A DNA stretch of 5,384 bases from Haliscomenobacter sp038240665 (GTDB lineage: Bacteria > Bacteroidota > Bacteroidia > Chitinophagales > Saprospiraceae): contig JBBRGN010000310.1 of assembly GCA_038240665.1 (NCBI GenBank), positions 1 through 5,384 of the forward strand, written 5' to 3'. Numbering within the stretch: position 1 is the stretch's first letter; every line of letters begins with the position of its first letter. Below, one piece after another: positions 1-5,182 of the stretch. A model generated the notes under the pieces. The model made no database searches. It was not told the DNA's origin and saw nothing but the letters and a program-made list of their open reading frames with translations. The translations under genes and the position numbers were made by a program.

Positions 1-110
1 TTGCCGGACCCAAAGAGTTAAAATTGTTCATCGAAACCGGGCATTGGACTTTCCCGGAAGAAAATGAAGCCGTCACCAATTGGTTGATGGATAAGTTGGG
101 AAAAAAATAG
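1..110 (+). CDS. Alpha/beta-hydrolase-like protein, C-terminal end (5' truncated by window)
   Basis: The frame starting at base 3 is open from the window edge to a TAG at 108-110 and gives 35 residues, beginning AGPKELKLF and ending MDKLGKK. The pattern 'GPKEL-x-F-x-ETGHW...' followed by a short amphipathic helix ending in lysines resembles the last strand, the catalytic-His loop (here the H of GHW) and the final helix of alpha/beta hydrolases of the acetylxylan esterase/cephalosporin-C deacetylase type. In that fold the His completes a Ser-Asp-His triad, but the nucleophile and acid lie outside the window, so substrate and exact family cannot be read. The gene is followed directly by a strong hairpin terminator and converges on the serine hydrolase gene. 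The coding frame is convincing; the family name is a moderate inference from a short tail. Confidence 0.6.
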   Translation, partial: AGPKELKLFIETGHWTFPEENEAVTNWLMDKLGKK

Positions 111-130
111 AACATTTTTTGAAGTACCTG

Positions 131-166
131 AAAAAAGGCCAGGATACGTAAACGCCTGGCCTTTTT
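131..166. terminator. Bidirectional intrinsic terminator
   Basis: A-tract 131-136, then GGCCAGG (137-143), an 11-nt loop, CCTGGCC (155-161) and T-tract 162-166. The 7-bp GC-rich stem is extended by five A-T pairs. Because it has A's on one side and T's on the other, it can end transcripts in both directions. That fits its position between two convergent genes: the truncated hydrolase ending at 110 (+) and the serine hydrolase ending at 200 (-). Confidence 0.85.
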
Positions 167-199
167 CCTATTGATTTAAAAAAATAGTAGCTCCTGATT

Positions 200-1465
200 C
201 TATTTCAAACTCTGATACACCGCTACTTTAAATTTGTCCTTCAATTCATTCCAAAAGCTGTAAGGAAAATTTTGGGTCATGATCAAGTAAACCAATTTTT
301 CCTTAGGATCCACCCAGTAAGCCGTTGCAAAAGCACCCCCCCAAGAAAAAGTACCCACGCTGGCAAAATCCTCGGAATTGTTGGGCGTCACGATTTGAAA
401 ACCCAAACCAAAAGCGCTATCACCCATCAAACGCCCAACTTGGTTGCTGGTCATCAAGTCTACGCTGCGTGGCGAGAGCAGGCTGATGCCGTTGTAAGTC
501 CCTTTGTTCAACAGCATTTGGAGAAAAATGGCGTAATCGTAAGCCGTAGAGGCCAGTCCGCCGCCACCCGAGAAATAGGTCTTTTTGCGGTTGGGGAAAT
601 CGGATAAAACGCCTAGGGTTTCCGGCAATTTCGACAAACGCCCCAAGGTATCTTGTTGGTAGATGGCCGTCAGGCGGCGGTGTTTTTCTACTGGAACATT
701 GAAGTAAGAATCCTTCATTCCCAGCGGCGTAAAAATACGTTTTTGGAAAAAAGTTTCCAAATCCAACCCACTGGCGATCTCGATCACCCGCCCCAGCACA
801 TCAGTGCTCAGACTGTAATTCCAGCGTTCGCCGGGTTGAAATTCCAAGGGCAATTTGCCCAGGAGATTCATCACATCCGTTAGGTTAGCTTTCATTTCTC
901 CTACTCCCGCCGTGATGCCGTTTTTGGCATAAATCGCCCGCATGGTAGCGCTACCGATGGTGGCATAGCCCAAGCCCGAAGTATGGGTCAACAAATCCTT
1001 GATTGTGATCTCGCGTTTGGCAGGTACGGTGGTGTAAGTTGAATCTTTCTCGTTGAACTTGCCCAAGACTACCGGTTTCTTGAAAGTGGGGATAAACTTG
1101 GAAAGCGGATCGTTGAGCAAAATTTTTCCTTCCTCTACCAGCAACATGATGCCTACGCTGGTGATGGCTTTGGTTTGCGAGGCGATGCGAAAAATGCCAT
1201 CCTTGGCCAGCGGTTTCTTGGTATCGGTATCGTCAATTCCATAAGCTTGGTACTGCACGATATCGCCGTCTTTTACTACCAAGGTCACGGCACCGACCAG
1301 TTTTTGTTGCTGAATGAACTCATTGACGACCTCATCAATGCGTTTCAGGCGCTCCAAACTGACTTTGGGGTTGGATTTAACCACCGGAGTAAGAACTTGG
1401 GCGGAAAGAAGCTGGGTTGTTGCTCCCAGCAGTAGGCACAATAGGATTTTTTTTGTTGCGATCAT
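200..1465 (-). CDS. Exported serine hydrolase, class C beta-lactamase / class VIII esterase-like (family S12)
   Basis: The 421-residue protein is read from an ATG at 1465. The frame is open to an upstream ATG at 1504, but the downstream start gives a clean signal peptide (MIATKK, hydrophobic ILLCLLLGATTQLL, cleavage after LSA before Q), so I prefer it. The mature enzyme has the penicillin-binding-protein/beta-lactamase fold. The nucleophile motif S96-Q-T-K99 lies in 'RIASQTKAIT'. LLTHTSGLGY (about 158-167) is a family hallmark. Y217-S-L in 'WNYSLSTDVLG' occupies the Y-x-N position, GGGGL is near 300, and W375-G-G takes the place of the KTG box. YSL plus WGG, rather than YxN plus KTG, is what class VIII esterases (EstB type) show, so ester or D-amino-peptide hydrolysis in the periplasm is likelier than true beta-lactam resistance. 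The actual substrate cannot be read. It is convergent with the upstream gene and divergent from the GH172-like gene. Confidence 0.9.
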   Translation of the reverse strand: MIATKKILLCLLLGATTQLLSAQVLTPVVKSNPKVSLERLKRIDEVVNEFIQQQKLVGAVTLVVKDGDIVQYQAYGIDDTDTKKPLAKDGIFRIASQTKAITSVGIMLLVEEGKILLNDPLSKFIPTFKKPVVLGKFNEKDSTYTTVPAKREITIKDLLTHTSGLGYATIGSATMRAIYAKNGITAGVGEMKANLTDVMNLLGKLPLEFQPGERWNYSLSTDVLGRVIEIASGLDLETFFQKRIFTPLGMKDSYFNVPVEKHRRLTAIYQQDTLGRLSKLPETLGVLSDFPNRKKTYFSGGGGLASTAYDYAIFLQMLLNKGTYNGISLLSPRSVDLMTSNQVGRLMGDSAFGLGFQIVTPNNSEDFASVGTFSWGGAFATAYWVDPKEKLVYLIMTQNFPYSFWNELKDKFKVAVYQSLK

Positions 1466-1716
1466 AGCGGTGTGTTTTGGTGCTAATATCGGAAAAAAAC
1501 GCAACGTTCGATAAAGGTTTATGGGTTTAGCAACCCGTTGATGATAAGTTGTCCTCGTTTAGGCAGGTCACTAGTTTGTTTTCTCGTCCATAGCGCTGCT
1601 GTGCACTCCAAAATAAGCCTCCAGCAAGGAAAAAATCGTTATTTTTGATTTCAATCGCCACCATCGCACCAACTCTTTTATTTTACTCCTCATTTCAAAA
1701 CCTACAACCTTACACC
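1466..1716. other. Divergent intergenic region (promoters for both flanking genes)
   Basis: These 251 bases separate the divergent starts at 1465 (-) and 1717 (+), so both promoters should lie here. I see no credible small gene or RNA gene. Neither start has a recognisable GGAGG-type ribosome binding site. The bases just before each ATG are A/C-rich (on the minus strand AAAACACACCGCT precedes the ATG; CAACCTTACACC precedes 1717), as is common in Bacteroidota. One -7-like box is listed separately. I found no matching TAnnTTTG box on the minus strand. Confidence 0.5.
1640..1647 (+). promoter_or_regulatory. Candidate Bacteroidota -7 box (TATTTTTG) for the GH172-like gene
   Basis: TATTTTTG matches the TAnnTTTG consensus used by the Bacteroidota primary sigma factor. 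It lies about 70 bases before the chosen ATG at 1717, which would give a leader of roughly 60 nt. No clear TTG -33 element is seen about 20 bases upstream, so this is only a candidate. If it is right, transcription starts downstream of the longer-frame ATG at 1645, which supports the start at 1717. Confidence 0.35.
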
Positions 1717-2874
1717 ATGAGAGCAATTTTGACCTGCTGCCTTAGTCTCTGTTGCCTTTTTGCCAGCGCCCAAAAACACGATGGCATCTCCAACAACCTG
1801 AGCAATTTATTCAAACTATCGGACGCCAGAACCCGTTCCATCTCCCCCGAAAACTTCAACGGGGAGAAAGGAAAAGGTGGAATGGCAACCGAAGGTACTG
1901 GCGCTGGGCCCGCCCGCGGTCTTGGACAAGGCTGGAAAATCAGTCCTAGCGTAAAAGTCCCTTCCAAAACCACCTTTACCATGGCCGAGATCAACGGCTC
2001 CGGCGCCATCCAACACATCTGGATGACCCCCGCCGGGATCCGCTGGCGCTATGCCATCATCCGCATCTACTGGGACGATGAAAAAGAACCCTCGGTAGAA
2101 GCCCCGATGGGCGATTTTTTCTGTATGGGTTGGAACCAATACGCGCCCGTCAATTCGCTGGCGGTATGCGTCAACCCTGGTAGCGCCTTCAACTGCTATT
2201 GGGTGATGCCCTTTCGCAAAAAAGCAAAAATCACCATCGAAAACCTCGCCGATGAAGAGCTGCGGCTCTACTACCAAGTCGATTATGTAGAAACCACCGT
2301 ACCCGACGATGCCGCTTATTTCCATGCCCAATTCCGACGCGTAAATCCCCTACCCTACAAAGACGTTTACACCCTGGTGGACGGCATCAAAGGCAAAGGC
2401 CATTACGTGGGAACCTACATCGCTTGGGGCGTGCACAACAATGGCTGGTGGGGCGAAGGCGAAATCAAGTTCTACATCGACGGCGACAAAGAATTCCCCA
2501 CCATCAATGGCACCGGTACGGAAGACTATTTCTGCGGCTCCTACGACTTTGACGCCCGCCGAAAAAATCCCGATGGCACGGAATCGGTGGAATACCAGGA
2601 ATTCAATACCGCTTACGTAGGGTTGCCACAAGTGATTCGCGGCGATGGCCATTACCAGGTGATGCAACGGTTTGGGATGTACCGCTGGCACATCCCCGAT
2701 CCCATCCGCTTTGAAAAAGACCTCAAAGTGACCATCCAAGCCCTTGGCTGGCGGCACGATGGCCGTTATTTGCCTTTGCAGGACGATATTTCCTCGGTGG
2801 TTTTTTGGTATCAATCCGAACCGCATGGCAGTTTCCCTAAAATGCTGGATCGAGATAAATTGGAAGTGGATTAA
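1717..2874 (+). CDS. Exported DUF2961 / GH172-family glycoside hydrolase
   Basis: The 385-residue protein is read from the ATG at 1717. An in-frame ATG at 1645 would add 24 residues ahead of a good signal peptide (MRAILTCCLSLCCLFASA, cleavage before Q), so the later start is chosen. Features typical of the DUF2961 family, now GH172, run through the whole length: 'ARGLGQGWKISPS' (about 66-78), 'GSGAIQHIW' (about 94-102), 'EAPMGDFF' (about 128-135), 'GWWGEGEIKFYIDGD' (about 243-257), 'GTGTEDYF' (265-272), 'EFNTAYVGLP' (about 295-304) and 'MYRWHI..PI' near 321. Characterised GH172 enzymes cleave or rearrange alpha-D-fructofuranosides or D-arabinofuranosides using two glutamates. Glu269 in GTGTEDYF is my candidate for one; I cannot place the other securely. 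Length is normal and the frame is intact. The sugar acted on is not readable. No SusC/SusD or other polysaccharide-locus genes lie beside it in this window. Four terminator-like hairpins follow the stop. Confidence 0.88.
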   Translation: MRAILTCCLSLCCLFASAQKHDGISNNLSNLFKLSDARTRSISPENFNGEKGKGGMATEGTGAGPARGLGQGWKISPSVKVPSKTTFTMAEINGSGAIQHIWMTPAGIRWRYAIIRIYWDDEKEPSVEAPMGDFFCMGWNQYAPVNSLAVCVNPGSAFNCYWVMPFRKKAKITIENLADEELRLYYQVDYVETTVPDDAAYFHAQFRRVNPLPYKDVYTLVDGIKGKGHYVGTYIAWGVHNNGWWGEGEIKFYIDGDKEFPTINGTGTEDYFCGSYDFDARRKNPDGTESVEYQEFNTAYVGLPQVIRGDGHYQVMQRFGMYRWHIPDPIRFEKDLKVTIQALGWRHDGRYLPLQDDISSVVFWYQSEPHGSFPKMLDRDKLEVD

Positions 2875-2922
2875 CAACAGCCTGGTAGGCAAAACCAACT
2901 TAATCCAATTGCGAACATGTGT

Positions 2923-2946
2923 CGCGGAACTCCGTTCCGCGTTTTT
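2923..2946 (+). terminator. Hairpin plus T-tract (unit A)
   Basis: CGCGGAAC (2923-2930), loop TCC, GTTCCGCG (2934-2941), then TTTTT (2942-2946). It lies 48 bases after the GH172-like stop in the right orientation to end that transcript. Confidence 0.75.
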
Positions 2947-2950
2947 GTGT

Positions 2951-2975
2951 CGCGGAACTCCCTTCCGCGTTTTTT
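2951..2975 (+). terminator. Hairpin plus T-tract (unit B)
   Basis: CGCGGAA (2951-2957), loop CTCCC, TTCCGCG (2963-2969), then six T's (2970-2975). It is a second terminator-like structure immediately after unit A. Confidence 0.7.
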
Positions 2976-3018
2976 ACTCCATGTTAACTCCCAACTTAAT
3001 CCAATTGCAAACATGTGT

Positions 3019-3042
3019 CGCGGAACTCCGTTCCGCGTTTTT
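3019..3042 (+). terminator. Hairpin plus T-tract (unit C, duplicate of A)
   Basis: Identical to unit A: 8-bp stem 3019-3026/3030-3037 with loop TCC, then TTTTT (3038-3042). Positioned here it would block read-through from upstream into the transposase gene. Confidence 0.7.
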
Positions 3043-3046
3043 GTGT

Positions 3047-3070
3047 CGCGGAACTCCCTTCCGCGTTTTT
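3047..3070 (+). terminator. Hairpin plus T-tract (unit D, duplicate of B)
   Basis: Stem 3047-3053/3059-3065 with loop CTCCC, then TTTTT (3066-3070). It ends about 20 bases before the likely TTG start of the transposase, so transcription from outside should be damped just before that gene. Confidence 0.7.
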
Positions 3071-3089
3071 ATTGCAAAAAGATCGAGCA

Positions 3090-4616
3090 TTGAGACTTCC
3101 GCAAGACATATCGAGTTGCCATCAACTGATCATTGCGCTCCTGGAGCAGAATGAAAAGCTAAAGCAATTGGTGGAAACAAAATCAAAGCGGATTGAGGAA
3201 TTGGAATTTAGGAATCAAGAGCTGGAGTTAAAGAATCAAGCACTGGAATTAAAGAATCAAGCGCTGGAATCTCGAATAATAGCCTTAGAGAACCAACTGA
3301 ATCAAAATAGCCGAAACAGCCACAAACCACCTTCTACCGACGGCTTTAAGCGCAAAGCAGCCCAATTGAGTAAGACCAAGAATAAACCACAAGGTGGTCA
3401 GTGGGGTCATCAGGGGGATACCTTAAAACTGGTTGAAAAGGCTGATAAAGAATATCAGTTAGAGCCCAAGACATGTACATGTGGCTACGATCTTGGAGCT
3501 CAACCCAAAGCGTTGATTGAAAGACGTCAAGTTTTTGGACTTCCAGTCCCTAAATTACAGGTCATTGAGTACCAACAACTGGGTTGTTGGTGTCCGCGCT
3601 GTGGATTAAATCAGCGCGGTGATTTTCCGGCTGAAGTAACCGCCAGAGTACAATACGGAACTGGAGTAAAAACAATGGCGGTATTATTAAACGTAGCCTA
3701 TCGTTTGCCCATCAAACGCGTAAAGCAACTCTTTGGGGATTTGTTCAATCAGCCCATTAATGAGTCTACGATCTTGAGTATGCTCAAGGGTACCAATGAA
3801 GACCTTAAGGATACGGAGCAGCAAATTATCGATCATTTACTGCACTCACCCGTGGTACATGTGGATGAAAGCGGTATTCGCTGCAAAAAAAAGAACCATT
3901 GGTTGCATGTTTTTTCTAGCTCTCTGTTCACTTATTTATTTGTCCACGCTAAGCGCGGCAAAAAAGCTATGGAAAGTGAAGCTTCTTTGTTACCGCACTT
4001 TAAATCCTGGTTAGTACACGATTGCTGGCAATCCTATTTTGCTTTTGATGATTGCTTCCACGCTTTGTGTGGGTCTCACCTGATGCGGGAGCTACAAGCC
4101 CTCATTGAGCAAAACTCCAAGTGGGCTGGACGCATGCGGGACTTGTTGCTGTATGCTTATCATCTTTCCGAAAAAGGGAAAAGCGTACTTAAGCCCCAGG
4201 TGCTCAAAAGTGTTGAACGACAATATGAATTGATCTGTAGGCAAGCCGATGAACAAGAACCTCCGCCCCAAAAGAGGCCACGAGGGAGGCCCAAGCAAAC
4301 CAAGGGCCGTAATTTATTGGATCGACTTGTGGAACATCAAGATGCTGTGCTGGCCTTTGGTCAGCACCAAAATGTCCCTTTTTCCAACAATCAAGCTGAA
4401 AGAGATATTCGTCATGTAAAAATCAAAATGAAAATCTCCGGTAATTTCAATACCCTGCATAGTGCTCACCACTATGCTCGCATCTATGCTTTTGTCTCTA
4501 CCTTGAGGAAGCACCAACTGGCGTTTCCCCTACTCAATATCTCCATCTTTGCACAACTCCGAGCTGCTATCGATGGTACCTTTGATTCAAATATCTTAGG
4601 AGGCAAAGCCTCCTAG
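3090..4616 (+). CDS. IS66-family transposase (TnpC-type, DDE)
   Basis: 508 residues if read from TTG at 3090. The frame is open back to a GTG at 3015, but those extra 25 codons are the hairpin repeat itself (MSRNSVPRF...), so that start is very likely false. TTG at 3072 is another option (514 aa). The chosen start gives the family-like opening 'LRLPQDISSCHQLI'. In order: a coiled coil (about 15-72) of heptads such as LKNQALE; the family signature 'LNQNSRNSHKPPSTD' (about 70-84); a zinc-binding region with C129-x-C131 and C168-x-x-C171; a DDE catalytic core with D259 (HVDESG), D311 (VHDCWQSY) and E437 (NNQAERDIR); an AT-hook-like RPRGRPK (396-402); and the IS66 C-terminal segment (YARIYAFVSTLRKH...). 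All catalytic residues are present and no stop or frameshift interrupts the gene, so the enzyme may be active. It would carry out DNA cleavage and strand transfer of the element. Confidence 0.93.
   Translation: MRLPQDISSCHQLIIALLEQNEKLKQLVETKSKRIEELEFRNQELELKNQALELKNQALESRIIALENQLNQNSRNSHKPPSTDGFKRKAAQLSKTKNKPQGGQWGHQGDTLKLVEKADKEYQLEPKTCTCGYDLGAQPKALIERRQVFGLPVPKLQVIEYQQLGCWCPRCGLNQRGDFPAEVTARVQYGTGVKTMAVLLNVAYRLPIKRVKQLFGDLFNQPINESTILSMLKGTNEDLKDTEQQIIDHLLHSPVVHVDESGIRCKKKNHWLHVFSSSLFTYLFVHAKRGKKAMESEASLLPHFKSWLVHDCWQSYFAFDDCFHALCGSHLMRELQALIEQNSKWAGRMRDLLLYAYHLSEKGKSVLKPQVLKSVERQYELICRQADEQEPPPQKRPRGRPKQTKGRNLLDRLVEHQDAVLAFGQHQNVPFSNNQAERDIRHVKIKMKISGNFNTLHSAHHYARIYAFVSTLRKHQLAFPLLNISIFAQLRAAIDGTFDSNILGGKAS
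3201..3284 (+). repeat. 21-bp tandem repeats encoding coiled-coil heptads
   Basis: Four successive 21-bp units start at 3201, 3222, 3243 and 3264. The middle two are nearly identical (CTGGAGTTAAAGAATCAAG and CTGGAATTAAAGAATCAAG); the outer two are diverged. Each encodes one heptad (LEFRNQE, LELKNQA, LELKNQA, LESRIIA). Exact heptad length keeps frame and coiled-coil register if units are gained or lost. Confidence 0.85.
4597..4615. repeat. Hairpin overlapping the transposase stop codon
   Basis: TAGGAGGC (4597-4604), loop AAA, GCCTCCTA (4608-4615): an 8-bp perfect stem with a 3-nt loop. It encodes the last residues (LGGKAS) and contains most of the TAG stop (4614-4616). No T-tract follows directly, so it is not a classic intrinsic terminator. 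It could protect the mRNA 3' end or be part of the element's right end. Confidence 0.7.
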
Positions 4617-4751
4617 ATCACCCCCTCCTAAACTTTTGCAAAATCTTTATATTTATTTCTTATTGTTTCTTGGTTGCCGCTAACTCGGGCAATACCGACG
4701 CGGCCGCGTTTAGTGGCTATGTAAGGGAGTGCATAGAAAGTGGCATATTAT

Positions 4752-4913
4752 GTAACTATACCGCCCGTTCACATTTTGGCCAAAAAAGGTCAATTTTTCG
4801 CCATACTGCGCCTCTTTTTTCAGCCGATGCGCTGCATCGACTTCAAAAAGGAGGCTTGTCTGGCAAAAAATCGCCTACTTTTTTGGCTCAAAACCACTGG
4901 GCTGTATAGTTAC
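4752..4913. repeat. Large imperfect palindrome P1 (arms about 80 bp, 3-nt loop)
   Basis: Arms 4752-4830 and 4834-4913 are near-complementary around the loop GCT (4831-4833). Matching blocks, from the centre outward: CGATGC/GCATCG (6/6); 4810-4820 against 4845-4855 (10/11); 4779-4789 against 4877-4887 (10/11); and 4752-4766 against GGGCTGTATAGTTAC at 4899-4913 (14/15). Blocks stay in order with only small indels, so the whole segment could fold as one long hairpin in RNA or extrude as a cruciform. What it does is unknown. Confidence 0.85.
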
Positions 4914-4934
4914 TATTTTTTGGATTCAATGTAT

Positions 4935-5151
4935 GAATTCCAGATTGAACCGACCAGCGGCATAGCCGCGAAACGTCACTAGAGGCAATGCACGAGTTTT
5001 GGATAAAGGTGCAGCGCACCGGAACCCACGATATTGACCGGTTGGCGTAAAGCCAAGCTAATGTTTCGGTGCGCTGCACCTTCGAGCGAACATCTTACCT
5101 TTTTTCCTATTGACGTTTCGCGGCTATGCCGCTGACCGTTACCTGAAATTC
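4935..5151. repeat. Large nested palindrome P2 (arms about 100 bp)
   Basis: A perfect 24-bp inverted repeat (4955-4978 and 5111-5134) encloses a perfect 16-bp inverted repeat (5006-5021 and 5067-5082), both centred near 5044. The spacers between the two arm segments are 27 and 28 bases long but diverged in sequence. Weaker symmetry continues outward to GAATTCCAG (4935-4943) against CTGAAATTC (5143-5151). A small stem TTGGC/GCCAA (5042-5046/5052-5056) sits near the centre. Each arm also carries its own hairpins (GCGGC-ATA-GCCGC and GGTGC-AGC-GCACC). It could act as a bidirectional terminator for the converging transposase and YceI genes or be a repetitive palindromic element. Confidence 0.88.
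4961..4975 (-). repeat. 15-bp word, inverted copy (others at 4707-4721 and 5114-5128)
   Basis: CGTTTCGCGGCTATG is found at 5114-5128 (+) and exactly at 4961-4975 on the minus strand. A variant with 13/15 matches, CGTTTAGTGGCTATG, lies at 4707-4721 (+). The three copies alternate in orientation and flank the centres of both palindromes. Confidence 0.75.
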
Positions 5152-5182
5152 GACTTCTTTATTCAAAATTGCGTAATGTGAG

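Larger units (their letters stand above)
2895..3070 (+). repeat. 80-bp direct repeat (2895-2974 and 2991-3070), each copy with two hairpins
   Basis: The 80 bases from 2895 recur from 2991 at a 96-bp offset with a single difference (G at 2913, A at 3009). The copies are separated by 16 bases (2975-2990). Each starts with CCAACTTAATCCAATTG and then holds two 28-bp units of the type GTGTCGCGGAACTCC... ending TTCCGCGTTTTT. The units start at 2919, 2947, 3015 and 3043. The first unit in each pair has GTTCC (perfect 8-bp stem, 3-nt loop) and the second has CTTCC (7-bp stem, 5-nt loop). This order is kept in both copies, so the pair was duplicated as a block. The block lies between the GH172-like stop and the transposase. 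Confidence 0.95.
3072..4641 (+). mobile_element. IS66-family insertion sequence, single-ORF type (ends approximate)
   Basis: One intact IS66-type transposase gene stands alone, without the tnpA/tnpB genes of classical IS66 elements. This resembles the single-gene ISBst12-like subgroup. The ends are not secure. The only matching inverted words I find outside the gene are TTGCAAAA at 3072-3079 and TTTTGCAA at 4634-4641, just 8 bp, and similarity beyond them is poor. No convincing 8-bp target duplication is seen next to them. The left boundary coincides with the end of the hairpin repeat block, so either the element inserted beside the repeats or the repeats belong to its left end. Confidence 0.5.
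4617..5182. other. 566-bp structured non-coding region between convergent genes
   Basis: No credible gene is seen here. The open frames (for example 4670-4909 and 4740-4982) run straight through palindromic DNA, have no good start context and show no recognisable domain. The region holds a T-rich stretch after the transposase (about 4630-4672), a 12-bp perfect palindrome ACGCGGCCGCGT (4698-4709), two large imperfect palindromes and a recurring 15-bp word, all listed separately. The last part (5152-5182) is A/T-rich spacer before the YceI stop. Confidence 0.7.

Noticed and set aside
1816..2898. Long minus-strand frames opposite the GH172-like gene (1816-2331, 2350-2898)
   Set aside because: They are antisense shadows of a well-supported gene and have no recognisable domains.
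2895..3070. CRISPR array
   Set aside because: There are only two 80-bp copies with a 16-base gap, internally palindromic with T-tracts, and no series of unique spacers. They are duplicated terminator-like hairpins.
2744..3154. Plus-strand 136-codon frame spanning the GH172-like 3' end and the repeats
   Set aside because: It begins inside the GH172-like gene in another frame, and much of it is translation of the duplicated hairpin repeat (VAELRSAFLCRGTPF appearing twice).
3064..4649. 8-bp target-site duplication flanking the IS66 element
   Set aside because: With ends set at the TTGCAAAA/TTTTGCAA words, the flanking octamers (CGTTTTTA and AATCTTTA) share only the last bases, so no duplication can be claimed.
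4698..4709. Perfect palindrome ACGCGGCCGCGT as an operator site
   Set aside because: It contains a NotI site, but there is no adjacent promoter or gene start that it could control. Kept only as part of the non-coding region description.
4670..4982. Overlapping small open frames on the plus strand (4670-4909 and 4740-4982) as possible small genes
   Set aside because: They cross the centre of palindrome P1, overlap each other in different frames, have no convincing start signal and show no recognisable domain. Their openness is explained by the A/T-rich palindromic DNA.
4888..5079. Minus-strand 63-codon frame between the two palindromes
   Set aside because: It runs through the arms of P2 and the edge of P1, with no domain and no initiation context. 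Treated as a chance frame.
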